Assembly (NCBI GenBank): GCA_928212115.1 | Contig: CAKMRJ010005634.1 | Span: 126,085,542-126,149,541 of the forward strand | DNA: 64,000 nt | Source: Lactuca virosa | Lineage: Eukaryota; Streptophyta; Magnoliopsida; Asterales; Asteraceae | Direction: 5' to 3' | Part shown: in pieces, positions 10,902 through 23,723 of the stretch | How positions within the stretch are numbered: position 1 is the first letter of the stretch | Layout: each line of letters opens with the position of its first letter | Made by a program: the position numbers and the translations under genes | Notes under the pieces: generated by a model | Database searches by the model: none | What the model saw: only the letters and a program-made list of their open reading frames with translations | Told to the model about the DNA's origin: nothing

Positions 10902-11560
10902 TTATGTTGGTGTCTTCGGGATCGCCCAACCTTCAATAGCCTTGATCTTGGAAGGATCTACGTGAATCCTTTTCTCACTGACTACATGACCCAAGAAGTT
11001 TACACTGCGAATCCAGAACTCGCATTTGAAGAGCTTCACATATAACCTTTCAGCTCTTAAAGTTTCCAAGATTTGACGGAGATCTTGACCATGCTCCTCC
11101 TTGCTTCGGGAATATATGAGAATGTCATCGATAAAGACGATTACGAAATTATCGAGGAATGGGAGGCAGAATCGATTCATGAGGTCCATAGATGCTGGGG
11201 GGGCATTTGTTAGACCAAAGGGCATCACAACAAATTCGAAATGACTGTATCGAGTTCGGAAAGCAGTTTTTGGGATGTCCTCTTCTCGCACTCGAAGCTG
11301 GTGATAACCGGATCTTAGATCTATTTTGGAGAAGTAACTAGCTGCTTGAAGCTGGTCGAATAGATCGTCAATCCGAGGGAGTGGGTATCGGTTTTTGACA
11401 GTGAGCTTATTCAGTTCCCTATAGTCGATGCACATCCTGAAGGATCCATCCAGAAGCTTGGTCTGATGAACCCTTTGCTCAACAATTCGCTTAATTGGCT
11501 GGTTAACATCTGCATTTCGGCGGGAGCTAACCTGTAGGGTGATTTAGCAATTGATGTGGC
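10902..11560 (-). pseudogene. pol: Gypsy-B pol: reverse transcriptase
   Basis: The main open segment (11435-10902) contains CIDYRELNKLTVKNRYPLP, FSKIDLRSGYHQLRV, VMPFGLTNAP and the catalytic VFIDDILIYS motif. This is the Ty3/Gypsy version of the YxDD box. RT copies the element RNA into cDNA inside the particle. Upstream (about 11440-11560) the finger region is recognisable in a different frame, with a short deletion near 11455 that removes part of it and shifts the frame. RNase H follows directly. Confidence 0.92.
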
Positions 11561-11590
11561 TCCTGGTATTAGGTCGATTTGGAATTCAAC

Positions 11591-12184
11591 CTACCTTTCT
11601 GGGGGTATTCCCGGAAGGTTTTCGGGAAATACATCCGGAAAGTCGCATGCCACTGGGATGTCTTTAATGCTTACTTCTTCTTTGGCCTTATCCGCAACAT
11701 GAGCGAGGAAAGCATAGTTTTTTTTGTGCAGGCACTTCTGTGCCTTGATGCACGAGATAAGACGAAGATTGGCGCCAGGTTTATGGCCATAGATTATTAG
11801 GGTTTTGTGGTTGGGGAGGTGAAGGCGAACATCCTTCTCGTGACACATAATATTTGCATGGTGGGGGCTTAACCAATCCATGCCGATTATCACATCAAAA
11901 CTCCTAATATTTACTAGCATCAAATTTATTTGAAATGAATGGTCATTTTGTGTTAATGTGCACCCTACTTAAACATCTTTGGTTGTTTCTGTTTTCCCAT
12001 TAGTCATCTCCACCGTGAAGGCTTCGTTTAACTTCTGGGGTTGTTGTTTTAGTAAGTGTTTGAATTTGTTACTAACGAAGCTCCGCTCGGCTCCGCTATC
12101 GAATAAAATGCATGCGTAAGTGTTGTTAAGTGGGAACGTACCAGTAACAACTGTCGGGTCTTGAACTGCTTCACCTTGACCCAA
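11591..12184 (-). pseudogene. pol: Gypsy-B pol: aspartic protease region
   Basis: Minus-strand frames 12184-11969 and 11923-11591. The first carries the active-site motif LFDSGAERSFVS (retropepsin DSGA type). The second carries the C-terminal protease motif VIIGMDWLSPHHA and runs on to the linker before RT (DFPDVFPENLPGIPPER). Retropepsin cleaves the Gag-Pol precursor. The two frames are separated by a stop/frameshift around 11925-11968. Confidence 0.9.
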
Positions 12185-12545
12185 CGTCAGGACCCTTCAT
12201 GATCCTCCTGCCCCCGGTTTTTGGCCTTGGGGCAATCGCGTCTGAAATGACCGGTTCCTCCACATCCATAACACGTGTGACTAGCCGCAACATTATTGTT
12301 GTTGTTGTTGTTGTTGTTATTGTTGTTGTTGTTCGACTGTTGGTTCTTTCGGGGTTGAGATCGGCAGTATAGGGCGGTATGGCCCTTTCGATTGCAACTT
12401 GTACACTGTATATCCCTGCATTCTCCATAGTGGTGAAAGTCGTATTTGTTACACTTGGGCAGGGTTCCCGAGTATTGCCTGGTAGTAGTTTGCGTATTTG
12501 AGACTGGAGCATGTGGTGTTGAGGTAACCTGAGCAGTAACAGCAT
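12185..12545 (-). pseudogene. gag: Gypsy-B gag: zinc-knuckle (nucleocapsid) region
   Basis: In one minus-strand frame two zinc knuckles can be read, CTSCNRKGHTALYC and CYGCGGTGHFRRDC. A poly-asparagine linker separates them, encoded by a GTT/AAC microsatellite (12291-12335). These knuckles bind the element RNA for packaging. The longest open frame over this stretch (12171-12545) is a different, non-biological frame, so the gag frame is shifted here relative to its flanks. Confidence 0.8.
12291..12335. repeat. (GTT)n microsatellite
   Basis: About fourteen trinucleotides with two interruptions. On the minus strand it encodes the poly-Asn linker between the Gag zinc knuckles. Confidence 0.9.
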
Positions 12546-12597
12546 GGGCTGCTACAGTTTGTTGCTTTTTCGATGACTCTTGGTTTTGTCGTCCCTT

Positions 12598-13047
12598 TCA
12601 CTTATTGTCTTTGTTTTTCTTGTTGTCTTTTCCCTCTTTCTTGACTTCAGTCTCCCCAGCTTTGACACCCTTGTTGTTGCCATGGTCGTATAACTTCTTG
12701 GCTAGTCTTTTAGCACTGTCATACGTTTCCGGGTTTGCTGCGATTACATTTCCTTGAATCAGAGAGGTCAATCCCCAGATGAACCTTTCAATCTTCTTTC
12801 CTTCAGGCATGATCATGCCTGGACACAGGAGTGACAACTCACTGAACCTCGAGATGTAAGAATCGATGTCGGAGTTTTGGACTGTGAGATTCCACAGTTC
12901 CTGCTCCATCTTCTGGATTTCTCCTCTTGGACAGTACTCTGCCATTAGCATTTCCTTAAGCTCCTCCCATGGCATAACGTTCGCCACTGGGAGTGTCATG
13001 GCCTCCACATGACCATTCCACCAAGAAAGAGCTTGATCGACGAATGT
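12598..13047 (-). pseudogene. gag: Gypsy-B gag: capsid-like core (3' part)
   Basis: The minus-strand frame contains the retrotransposon Gag core (ALSWWNGHVEAM, EELKEMLMAEYCPRGEIQKMEQELWNL, YISRFSELSLLCPGM, RFIWGLT) followed by a lysine-rich tail. The core forms the capsid shell. The upstream part of the same gene lies at 27390-27739, displaced by 14.3 kb of Gypsy-A. The first codons of the open frame right of 13047 are Gypsy-A LTR sequence, not gag. Confidence 0.92.
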
Positions 13048-13349
13048 TGTGACAACCGTCAATTTCAAGTCAAAATCAAAGTCAAAGTCAACAAGTCAAA
13101 CCGGTCAAACTTAACTAGTACTTGTATGTTAAAAAGTTATTCTATGTATAAAAATGTGCATTTGTATGTCAAAAATTCAAGTGTCTCGAAGAATCTATGT
13201 GTTAACAATGTAAAAACCTTAAAAAGGGAGTTAAACGCATCAAAACACGACTAAGGACCCTTTCGGGGACTTAAAACAATCATTAACGAAGCATAACGGG
13301 GTTCACGAACCTTGCATTACGAGATTATCCGATAATAATGGCTAAGGCC

Positions 13350-13545
13350 AAATCTCTCCAAGTATGTGAAATCTCTCCTAGTATGTGAAATCTCTCCCAA
13401 ACCTCTCCAAGAATGTGAAATCTCTCCCAAATCTCTCCAAGTATGTGAAATCTCTCCCAAATCTCTCCAAGTATGTGAAATCTCTCCCAAATCTCTCCAA
13501 GTATGTGAAATCTCTCCCAAATCTCTCCCAAAATCTCTCTCAAAC
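13350..13545. repeat. 30-bp minisatellite in Gypsy-A 5' LTR
   Basis: The unit gtatgtgaaatctctcccaa plus atctctccaa repeats with an exact 30-bp period in its centre (13441, 13471, 13501). Homologous arrays of different length occupy the same LTR position at 20617-20882 and 24082-24355. Confidence 0.93.
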
Positions 13546-14188
13546 TTTTTATAGTCATCCGGGTCATCCCGACCCTTAACTTGGTCAAAAATCACGCAAA
13601 ACGGAAAGATTTCTCGAAAAACAACTATATAGGACCAAAACCCCTCTTAGGAGCCGAACCTCTTAGGAGCCGAAACCCTTCTTAGGAACCGAACTTGTCA
13701 GAAGTGAGCCTGTCAGAAGCGAAGCCATCTCGGACCGAAGCCAGCAGGTCAGAACCGAACTTCGGCCCCCCATGCGAGACCTCGGACCTTCGGTCCCTCA
13801 CTTCGGACCTTCGGTCTTCTCCTCCTTCTCTCGGTTCCTTCTTCCCTCCTCTCGGTTCTCACACTCCTAAGAGCCGAACCTCGCAGGTTCGGTCCCTAAT
13901 GCCGGTTTTCGACTACTTTCGCCTCCTAAGCCTGTTTTTGACGGGATTTTTTCACCAAATTCATATTTTTATCATTATTAACCCCCAGAACTCTTATTTT
14001 AATTATTTTTCAAGGATTTATTAATTATAAATCATTATTTTACATTAAGAAGGGTATCCTACACCACAAGTGGGTCAAGTGTGCCCACTTGCCTCCTATG
14101 TGTCACTTTCTCATTGGTCCAACCTTATCCACATCACACAAACCAAGACAAACATCCCTTCACCCTAGCCACTTGCTCCAGCAACCCT

Positions 14189-14198
14189 CCATATAAGG
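14189..14198 (+). promoter_or_regulatory. candidate TATA/CArG-like promoter box in Gypsy-A 5' LTR
   Basis: CCATATAAGG, conserved in the 3' LTR at 24993-25002. It could act as the core promoter (catataagg) or as a MADS-type CArG box. There is no direct evidence of use. Confidence 0.35.
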
Positions 14199-16587
14199 AA
14201 ATGCCTGGGATTTCCTTGATCATTTGCTCCACCATCAAACATTATACACTTCTTAAACCATCAAGAGGGCATCTTTTCTCTCAACTTACAGCCACACTTT
14301 TGATGTGTTCTTGAGTCATTTATTCACCTATTGGTAAGTATTTACTTCTAACTCAAGTGCTATTACATGTTTTCATAACACTCTTGGATCATCGACTCAT
14401 ATCTTAACACGAAATCGTTCTTAGGATCATCCAAAAACTTCGTGTGTTCATCAAGTAATCTAGACTTGAAACTCATCATCTTCAACCTTCCATCCTTCAA
14501 GGAATCACATAAGGTGAGTTCATACCCCTACATTTTCTAGTTTTCTTCAGTTTTCAGGGGGGGAATACAAGTTAAAACACCAAAACATATTCAAAACTTA
14601 ACTTGACAGCTTACAATAGAAAAGTTGTGACCTGTTCACGAACTGTTTTACCCAACTTAAACTTAATATTTTTCAAAACTGTATTATATGCAAGTATTTC
14701 AGTTTTATACCTTTAAAATGACTACTTGCACATCTCCATATGATTTTTCTACGATTTATGGTGATTTTTACAAAACTGCCTATCATTTCAGAAACGAATT
14801 CGGACCAGTCTGTGATTATGAACACTTTCACATAAGTTAGAGACTTCTAAAAATAATAATAAAAATTATGAATAAACTAGACACATTTTCTAAACTCTCA
14901 GAGTTTACGGAGTTAGTTTTCTACTTCGTATGATTTTTCTATGATGATTTCAAAACAGTGCAGAAAGGATAAAAACGAGTTACATAGTTTACCATATTAA
15001 CAACACTTTGTAGTATGTTGAGCAAAGTGCATAACAATAAGTTTCTCAATGTTTGGATGCATTCTTGTTAGTTTATCATCATAAATTAGTCAATCATGTT
15101 AAGGTTTTTCCTCCATTCATTTCGAACACATATAATAAACTACATTAAGTATAGTTTATGAATTTTCGATTAAAGCATACTACATGGAAAAGGTTTTACT
15201 CTCAAAACAAATGGGTTTTTCATATACTACTTGATAAACTATAATAGTAATAGTTTATGGATTTATATCACAAATGTATTTTCATAAAAGGTGATTTCAC
15301 TTCCTCCACGGAAGAGGTTTTATACTCAAAACTATATGTAAACTAGTTAACGTAAGTTGTGAGACATTCTCCTTCGGGGTACTCTTAAGTATCATAGAAA
15401 ATTCTGAATTAGTTATAACCAGAGTCTCTTGTAGGGAGAGCGTGATAATTGTGTATAGATCTATATTGGGATTTACAACCCACACCCATGCTGCTTGCAT
15501 AAGTCCGATCGGCCGATCGGGTGTGACAAATGTCATTTCGTTTCCGACGCCTGAAGAACGTCGCAGCAGGTTATTCTGTCGTAGTATGGTTATAGCGACT
15601 CACATAGGGAGTTAACAATCTTTCAAGTTTACAGGAAAAATTCTAAAATGAAAAAGGGTTTTACTTCTAAATTAAACGAGTTTATGCCGATTTAAACTTG
15701 CATGAATTACTTTAAGTATGGAAAAATACTTGTATATTCTCGGTCTTGACGTTTAAGACTACATGACTTTTTATAAGGAAAATATTGGATTTTCTTTGGA
15801 AACACATTACCATTATGAACATTATAAGTACAAAACACACACATATTCTCTGTCTTGACATTTAAGACTACATGACTTTTATAAGGAAAATATTGGATTT
15901 TCTTTGGAAACATATTTCTATCAAAACTACATTTCATCTAGAATTGTTAGACTTCAGCTATAATTGCTAAGTGTATATGCTAGAGTTATATAAGAATCTA
16001 GTCGCAATCAACTTAGAATTGGTGGGTCCGCCTTACTTCCTGTTCCTTGTTTGGTTGTGGATCTAGGGCAGACCCATTATATTCGACAGTTTATTTAACT
16101 TAAATTTTTTATAACTTATATACACTGGGTGATTATAGAAGGAATCTACAGGTCTTTCTAGGGTACATTATTGCATAACAGAGGAGAGTTCATTTAGCGT
16201 TTAATAAAGAAAATATTGAATTTTCTGAAATCATACTCTATCGCTTTTTACAAGGAAAACGGCTTCTTTCTCAAATAAAACTCTTATAAACTCACCAACT
16301 TAATTGTTGACGCTTTTTCAAACTACTTGTATTCTCAGGAATTCAGTGAAACAGGAAATCAACCGCTTTTGAGGATGGGACTTTAAATCGTCAAACATTT
16401 CATTTTTGTCATCATAAGTGTAATTGATTGCAAACATGTAAACACATACTATTGTATAACTTTTTCAATTATATTTATGATGTTTGTCTTTACTTTGAGC
16501 ACTATTATACTCGTTGTTGTGATACTATACATGAAGTCCTCCATCCCCAGACGTTTCCGCCATCCTTAGTTTGGGGGTATGACAGAT

Positions 16588-16600
16588 TGGTATCAGAGCA
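16588..16600 (+). promoter_or_regulatory. primer-binding site of Gypsy-A
   Basis: TGGTATCAGAGCA three bases after the 5' LTR end. One base differs from the commonest initiator tRNA-Met PBS in its last position. Confidence 0.88.
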
Positions 16601-18180
16601 TTGTTTATAGTGAACTAAGTATATCGAACCACATAAGATATACAAACTATAAATGCATTGGGACTTAAGTCTCTGATTTAAACATTTTCAAATAACTATA
16701 CTTTTAGAAATAAATAGTTTCTTGTTAAAAGTATAAGTGCATACATGCTTACCGGTTTAGTGCCACGTCTAAGGAAAACACAAAAGTTAAAAATAGAAGA
16801 GTTGTGCAATGTGAATATGCCCTGTGATATGCAATCAAGTCTGGGAGGAATATAGCCTGATCAACTATATTCGTCCGAGAAGTGACTAGTATGTGTCGGG
16901 GGATAGTCATAGTGGACAACAAGTCTATCAACTTACCAACACCCATACCAGAAAATCGTTAACAACCAAACATAACATTTAAAATACTATAGGAGTATTT
17001 TGTGGTAGTATAACTTATGTGAAAACTAAACTGATTCTTGCTATTAGGTCTACAATCACTAAATGGATACGCTAAAGTTATATATAACCTAGATATGTAA
17101 CTGGTATGCACCATGTCATCATAAAAGTAACTAAAGAGGATCAAACCCCTATAAGTATTTCTAGGAATATAATTATTATATGCCTCTTACCTCACCCCTA
17201 TTCTCGCACGGACATCATGACAAGATCTTACTTAACGGGAGACCCCTACTTTCCAAACCCGAAAAGTTTGTGGGTGATGAGGAAAAGAGTCGAAGATGGA
17301 GCCAGAGGTCGACAACTCTCCTTACATAGCCAGGGCTCTCGTGAACCGCCTCGACTACATCGAACATGTGCCCCGTTGGGCAGCATTGATCAAGGGATGG
17401 AGTCGCCATCAGCAACAGCAATCGCCATTTAGAGACGAATTGTCGTGAGCAGAGTTCATTTCACTCACAAGACCTGGTAGATTAGGCCTATAAGTATGCG
17501 TTGGTGTTACTCCCCTTCATGTGTAGGCCTGACCCTGCGAGTTAGTGATTACACTAGTCGAGAGATTTATTTGCGGTCCAAACTTTTCCTTGCAATAATG
17601 TGGTGTAGACCTGCATCAGGCTCAAAACCTTTCTCTAAAAACTAAATATACTAGAATCATACAAATGAAAGGGGCATGCGTATTATTTCATTGGGAGCAA
17701 TACTACTAAAAATTCATAAGTTTATTATATATAGACTCTCATTATGAATTGTTTTCAAAGGACACCAAAAACATTGGAACACGACACACTCAGAACTAAG
17801 ATAAACTGAGTGATATAACTCCTGACGTATAAACCCTTATTCAATACTCATTATCATCTCTTCTTTTTAAACCTCATGGTTGAAAGGTGCCTTTCCATAG
17901 ACCTATAGGGTGCGATCATACCAGCACTAATGCACCGGATCCCATCAGAACTCCTCAACTAAGTGTGTTTGGACAAACCTAATCCTAGGATGGGAAAAAC
18001 TTAACGCCCGTACAAAACCTACTTCTGCCCACTACCATAAACTCCGTCTCCGGAACGTTAGCAAAAACATCAAGAATAGTTCAGTAAAGTGCGAAATTTA
18101 TATATGTGTATATAAATGATAAGGGTATAACTAGAATCATCCTCACTCACAAAAATCTTTTCTCCCCATGCAACAGAGTT
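16601..18180 (+). other. Gypsy-A leader, no convincing gene
   Basis: About 1.6 kb between PBS and the gag remnant. A 50-codon frame at 17296-17448 (starts MEPEVDNSPYIARALVNR) lies where related Gypsy-B has a pre-gag frame, but the two do not look alike. I see nothing else supportable. Confidence 0.5.
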
Positions 18181-18813
18181 ATGTCTTCACAAGGAGGTAA
18201 CTAGCCAACAAGCAATGCAGCAATCCTGCAGATAGACTCTGCTACTTTTCAAGCTGCGGTCACGGCAGCCGTGACAGCCGTCATGGCGCAACTCAATGCT
18301 AACAACGCCAACAGAGTTGAAGGCGGTGTTGGCAATTCTAACCGCAGTATCAGGCAAGAACACCAGCGGGTGTCTACCCACGAAGACGCCTCAGCCCACA
18401 AACCTAAGAACAAGAAATGAAAATTTTGGGACAAAAAGAAGTGCAACCTATCTCAAAAACGCACTAAAAGAAAACAACCCGTGGCTGCCCCTGTAATTAC
18501 AACATCAGTCCCGACTCATGCCTCGACACTAGCCACAATGTCTGTCACTCAAGCACCGGCCAGACGATATATGGGAACACTCCCAAAGTGTATCAAGTGT
18601 AGCTACCATCACAATGGGGTTTGCCGGGTGTTTCACTGTAAAAACTGCAACAAGGACGGACATACTGCCCGCTTCTGCAGGAAACAGACCCAGCACATCG
18701 CTTCAATCACCTATACCAGTGTAAGTCCAGTATGCTACCTATGTGGTGAAACGGGACACTTCAAGAGGGACTGTCCAACTGAGAGGAAGGACGGAGGAAC
18801 AAGAGGAGCGTGA
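18181..18813 (+). pseudogene. gag: Gypsy-A gag remnant lacking the capsid core
   Basis: The frame starting at ATG 18181 begins like the N-terminus of Gypsy-B Gag (alanine-rich helix around FQAAVTAAVTAVMAQL). It has a stop after seven codons (18202-18204) and another near 18418. It then jumps straight to the nucleocapsid part, with knuckles CIKC, CKNCNKDGHTARFC and CYLCGETGHFKRDC. The whole capsid core found in Gypsy-B at 12598-13047 is absent. The fragment cannot form particles and is best seen as a deletion relic. Confidence 0.85.
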
Positions 18814-19840
18814 CAAACAAACCAGCAGGAGCAACAAGGAACCTTATTAGGACTTTTGTAATGTTTCCAACAACAAAAACGTTTAAGCACCATATGTTTG
18901 TAATGAATTTGGTATGTTTGCTAAAATTGTCGTATATCAAAAAGTAGTTAAAATACTCTCTCGTTCAATCAAATCAAAGACACTTATATATGATCTTAGG
19001 ATCATTACCAGTGAGCTGGGATAACTTGGTATATACATCAGGGTTCATCATAATCAAAATACTACAGACTTAAAGCAAATAATTCCGTCCTGACTCCTAT
19101 TCCATGTCTAGTAGTGAGATTAGGGTAGAGGCACCCACTCGACGGGTTCATCAATACCAATTTACATACGACTTACATATACCGATCGATCATAGAAGGA
19201 TCGGTCGGGGATCATGATATAAGGAATCACTACCAATATTCAGAACACACTTACTACCAGTGCTAGCTGTTGTGGTATGAATCATTTGCAATAACAATAA
19301 CACCGATCGAAACGGAGCACACTAACAAGAATCACATGATACTCTATCTCCCTAACGAATAATTCGTACGAATACAACTTAACGCATGTATTACTAAAAA
19401 GATCTGTTGTCGTCATTCGATGTCGATTGGTCTAGTCCTCTTTTCCCCTATTAAACGGATACGAAAAGACCCTTCACCTAACCTCGAAACCCTCGTCTCT
19501 TATAAACGCAAATCTGACACGGACCTTCGGGCCATCTCTCGCTGTGAAACCTCAAAACACTCACCAGAGGAGTATTATACCTTCCGCACCTTTTCAAATT
19601 ATTCCTAGTAAACCCTTCGAGGATATCACACGTATAACAGGACAAGATCAAGCACAGAAGCTTGGGACGAATACGGTACGAGTCCTACCATGAACTTCAG
19701 GACAAGGCTACCCAGGAGTGCGAATGAAGGTTCTACCATCTGAATAAGTCTAGTCTTGAAAACCGAACCCATATGCTCCCTACCGACCTAATCAAACGAG
19801 AAACACTAAAGCAGACCCTATGCAGCGCTCCGAGGGGAAG
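18814..19840 (+). other. Gypsy-A internal spacer, pol largely deleted
   Basis: About 1 kb where protease, RT and integrase should be. No pol motif is visible. The short frame at 19420-19608 has no recognisable domain. Confidence 0.55.
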
Positions 19841-19845
19841 TTATT

Positions 19846-20199
19846 ACTTACGACCTAGTATAAATTCGAGAAAGGCTGAAAGCATCTCGAAAACGACGAA
19901 GGAACTACACAGATAAGCGACGCAAACCCTCGGAATTGCGGGTTGGTGACCGAGTTCTCCTGAAGGCCTCACCATTGAGAAGAATGATATGTTTCGGTAA
20001 ACATGGGAAACTAAACCCAAGGTACATCGGGCCATTCGAAATCCTTGCTAGGATTGGCTCAGTAGTATACAAACTCCGACTTCCCCCTGAACCTAATAAT
20101 GTACATCCAACCATCCACGCGTCAAACTTAAAGAAAGGTATGTCCGACGAGACTCTTGTGATACCTCCCAACGAAATCAAAGACGTATCCCTGTTGTGA
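19846..20199 (+). pseudogene. pol: Gypsy-A pol C-terminus: integrase C-terminal domain
   Basis: Only the end of integrase remains. The frame contains FRVGDRV-like LRVGDRVLLKASP, GKLNPRYIGPFEILARIG, VYKLRLPPE and VHPTIHASNLKKGM. This matches the SH3-like C-terminal domain (GPF/Y-DB type) that contacts target DNA in Ty3/Gypsy integrases. A stop follows at 20197-20199. A recognisable but frameshifted tail (TWEREDQMKQRYPHLF) continues to the solo LTR at 20298. No catalytic integrase residues remain. Confidence 0.85.
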
Positions 20200-20297
20200 A
20201 GGTCTGTTGGATCGTAAAACAAGGACCCGAGTTCACCTGGGAACGCGAAGACCAAATGAAACAAAGATACCCACATCTATTTCCCCAACCCTTGATG

Positions 20298-23200
20298 TGT
20301 GACAACCGTCAATTTTTGGCCAAGTCAAAGTCAACTAAAGTCAACAAGTCAAACCGGTCAACTCATCTAACCCTTGTATATTAGGGTTTCCATTATGATT
20401 CATATTGTACTACTCGCAATCTTAATACAAAGTATCACTTAGAGTTTTCACGTGTTCGGAAATTCTAAACCCTAATCAGGGTAAGTGATGAATCTACTCG
20501 ATAAAACATTATTCCATACCCCTCGAGAGCGTATAACATTCATAACAAGGCTTAACAGAGTGTAAGAACCTTGCGTTGCGAAGCCAAACACTCAAAAAGG
20601 TCACAAAAGAAGTCTCTCCCAATACTCTCTAAGTAGGAGAAATCTCTCCAAGTATGTGAAATCTCTCCCAAATCTCTCTCTGTATGAGAAATCTCTCCAA
20701 GAATGTGAAATATCTCCCAAATCTCTCTCTGTATGAGAAATCTCTCCAAGAATGTGAAATCTCTCCCAAATCTCTCTCTGTACGAGAAATCTCTCCAAGT
20801 ATGAGAAATCTCTCCCAAATCTCTCCAAGTATGTCAAATCTCTCCAAGTATGTCAAATCTCTCCCAAATCTCTCTCGAAATCTCTCTCAACTTCTTATAA
20901 TCACTTGGGGCATCCCGACCCTCGATTTAGTCGAAAACCGCTCGAAAACGGAAGTCTACGCGAAAAACAGCCTTTTAGGGCCGAAGTCTCTCTATAGGGA
21001 CCAAACCTTCCTTGAGCCGAAGCTCCAAGAACCAAAACCGAAGTCCCCTTAAGGAAGCGCAGCCATCGGACCGGAACGACTAAGGACCGGAACTGCTGAG
21101 GACCGAGGCTGATGAAGACCGCAGCGCTGAACCGAACCCGAAACTGGAGCACCGGACCTGACCCCCGCCTTCGGTTCCTTCTGATGAGATCGCCTGCGGT
21201 ACCTGCTCGGACCGAAGTCCCTCCCCCTCCGGTTCTAAGGCTGCTAAGACCGGAACCTCGCCCCTGACTGCGGATTTTTACCATTTTCCACCCGGTTTTC
21301 GACCACGACTCCGTTTTAAGCCCGTTTTTAATTATTTTAACGAGGAATTTTCACCTAAACTTATATTTTGACATATAAGACCCCATATATTCATAAATTA
21401 AGCATATTTTTAGGGAAATCCTTATTTAAGAATAAAAATCTATTAAGTTAGATCTTGTGGTGGAGTGTTGACTTTGCCTTAGTGTATGACACAAGCAACC
21501 ACCCCATGCCCACTCCATGACCAACCATTGTCCTTCCACCATACCTAGTCACTTCCACCGTCCTTCCCATCATTTTCTTCCAGCCATACACTTGAACAAA
21601 AGGTAGAATCATTATCTCTCCTCTCTCATTTCTCTCATTTCCACCAAAGAACAAACACCTTTCTCTCTCACTTCTCTCTCTCTCAAATTCGAGATTCAAG
21701 GGCTGATCATCAAGTTTTCTTTCACTTTTGGTAAGTAATATTATCCTCCTTATGATTATTTCACTTCCTTCTACCCAAATCATAGATTACTTACACAAAT
21801 TTCATCACATTTGTGTTAGATCTTCGAACCTTCAAGGCATCTTCTAAGTGTTCTTGAGTTGAACACTTCCTTTTCTTCAACATCCATCCACTAAGAACAC
21901 ACAAGGTGAGTTCATACCCCTATCTTTTCATGTTTTTCTTAAGTTTTAAAGGGGTAATACAAGTTAAAACACCAAGAACACAACTAAACTCATTTAACAA
22001 CCTTCATCAGAAAAGTTTAACTCCATTCACGGACTGTTTTGGTTAACTTAAACATTTTGGTTCTCAAAAATGTATTAGGTGCAAATCATTCAGGTTTATA
22101 CCTTTAAAATGACTACTTGTACATCTCCATACGATTTTTCTACGATTTATGGTGATTTTTACAAACTGTCTATCATTTCATAAACGAATTCGGACCAGTC
22201 TGTGAATATGAACATTTTAACACAAGTTAAAGACTTCTAAAAATCATAATAAAATTATGAATAAACTAGACACATTTTTGAACTCTCAGAATTACGGATT
22301 CAGTTTTCGACTTCGTATGATTTTCTATGACTTTTCTAAAACAGTGCTGAAGGCTAAATCTAGTTAACAGCCTATAACTTCATAACACTTTGTATTATGT
22401 TGAGCAAAGTGTATAACAGTAAGTTCTAAATATTGAATGTATTTCTTGTTAGTTTATCATCATAAACTGAAAATAGTCATTCATGATAAGTTTCTTCATT
22501 CAGTTCGAACACATATAATAAACTCAATAAGCATAGTTTATGGATTTTACTACATGAAAAGGTTTTTACTCTCAAACAAATGGGTTTTTCATATACTACA
22601 TGATAAACTATAATAATAATAGTTTAAAGATTCATATCACTAATCTATTCATAAAAGGTGATTTTACTTCCTCCAGGAAGAGGTTTATATCAAACTATGT
22701 GTAAACTAGTTAACTTAGGTTGTGAGGCATTCTCTCCCCGTACGTTCGGTCGGGATCCCAATTCCTGTAAGTTATAATCAGAGTTCTTGTAGGGAGAGCG
22801 TGATAATGTGTATAGATCTATATTGGGATTGACCCCCACACCTCGCTGCTAGCTACAGCCGGACCGCAGGTCTGGGGTGACAAGAGTCATAGTATCTTAA
22901 CGTCTGAAAAACGTTGTGCAGGTTATTTCTCGTATAGTATGGTTATAGCGACTCACATAGGTAGTTAACAATCTTTCAAGTTTACATGGAAAATTCTACT
23001 TTGAAAAGGGGGTTTTACTTCTAAACTAAACGAGTTTATGTCGATTTAAACTTGCATGAATTACTTCAAGTATGGTAAATACTTGTTTATTCTCGGTCCT
23101 GGGATTAGGACTACATAAACTTTTATAAGGAAAATATTGGATTTTCTTTGGAAACACATACTAGTATGAACATTTTAAGTACAAATCACACACACACATT

Positions 23201-23723
23201 CTCGGTCCTGGGATTAGGACTACATAACTTTTATAATGAACATATTGGATTTTTCTTTGGAAAAACCCCATACTAGTATGAACATTTTAAGTACAAATCA
23301 CACACACACATTCCGGTCCTAGGATTTAGGACTACATGACTTTAATAAAGAAAATATTGGGTTTTCTGGAAACATACACTGTCGCTTTTACAAGGAAAAT
23401 GGTTTCTTTCTCAAACAAAACTCTTATGAACTCACCAAATTAATTGTTGACACTTTTTCAAAACTACTTGTATTCTCAGGAAATCAGTGAAACAGGAAAA
23501 CATCAACATTTTGAGGATGGGACGTTAAGTCATTCAAACAGTTCATTTTGTCATAAATGTAATTGATTTTGAAACATGTAAACATATACTATGGTGTAAC
23601 CTTTTCAATTTATTTATGATGGTTGCATTTACTTTGAGCACTATTATACTCGTTGTTGTGATACTATACATGAAGTCCTCCACCCCCGGACGTTTCCGCC
23701 ATCCTTGGTTTGGGGGTGTGACA
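20298..23723 (+). mobile_element. solo LTR of the Gypsy-A family nested in Gypsy-A
   Basis: Starts TGTGACAACCGTC and ends GGGGGTGTGACA, flanked by a 5-bp duplication tgatg (20293-20297 and 23724-23728). There is no PBS or internal region, so it is a solo LTR left by LTR-LTR recombination. It aligns along its length with the Gypsy-A LTRs but is clearly more diverged from them than they are from each other. It has its own minisatellite (20617-20882) and three copies of the segment that is duplicated in Gypsy-A. Confidence 0.93.
20617..20882. repeat. minisatellite in solo LTR
   Basis: Mixed 20- to 55-bp units built from aatctctcc blocks, homologous to 13350-13545 but with different unit order (includes 'ctgtatgagaaatctctcc' types). 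Confidence 0.88.

Larger units (their letters stand above)
13048..16584 (+). repeat. 5' LTR of Gypsy-A (3537 bp)
   Basis: Starts TGTGACAACCGTC and ends GGGGGTATGACA. Contains a 30-bp minisatellite (13350-13545), GGACC-TTC-GGTCC inverted repeats (13784-13796), a CCATATAAGG box (14189-14198), and a tandem duplication of about 110 bp near 15740-15915. Open frames within it (for example 13695-14024 and 14081-14314) recur in the 3' LTR and are not genes. Confidence 0.93.

Noticed and set aside
12171..12545. 124-codon frame as a protein-coding gene
   Set aside because: It overlaps the zinc-knuckle region in the wrong frame; the gag frame gives the conserved CCHC motifs.
13350..13545. CRISPR-like regular 30-bp array
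   Set aside because: Plant LTR, units directly abutting with no unique spacers; an ordinary minisatellite.
13317..13595. Overlapping minus-strand open frames encoding repeated GEIWERFHIL-like peptides (also 20552-20856 and 24036-24415)
   Set aside because: Product of the LTR minisatellite: all three frames are open wherever the array occurs, and the arrays vary in length with no constraint on a protein.
13695..14314. Open frames of 109 and 77 codons repeated at 24499-25118
   Set aside because: They recur because they lie in the two LTRs of Gypsy-A; no domain, and they do not survive in the diverged solo LTR.
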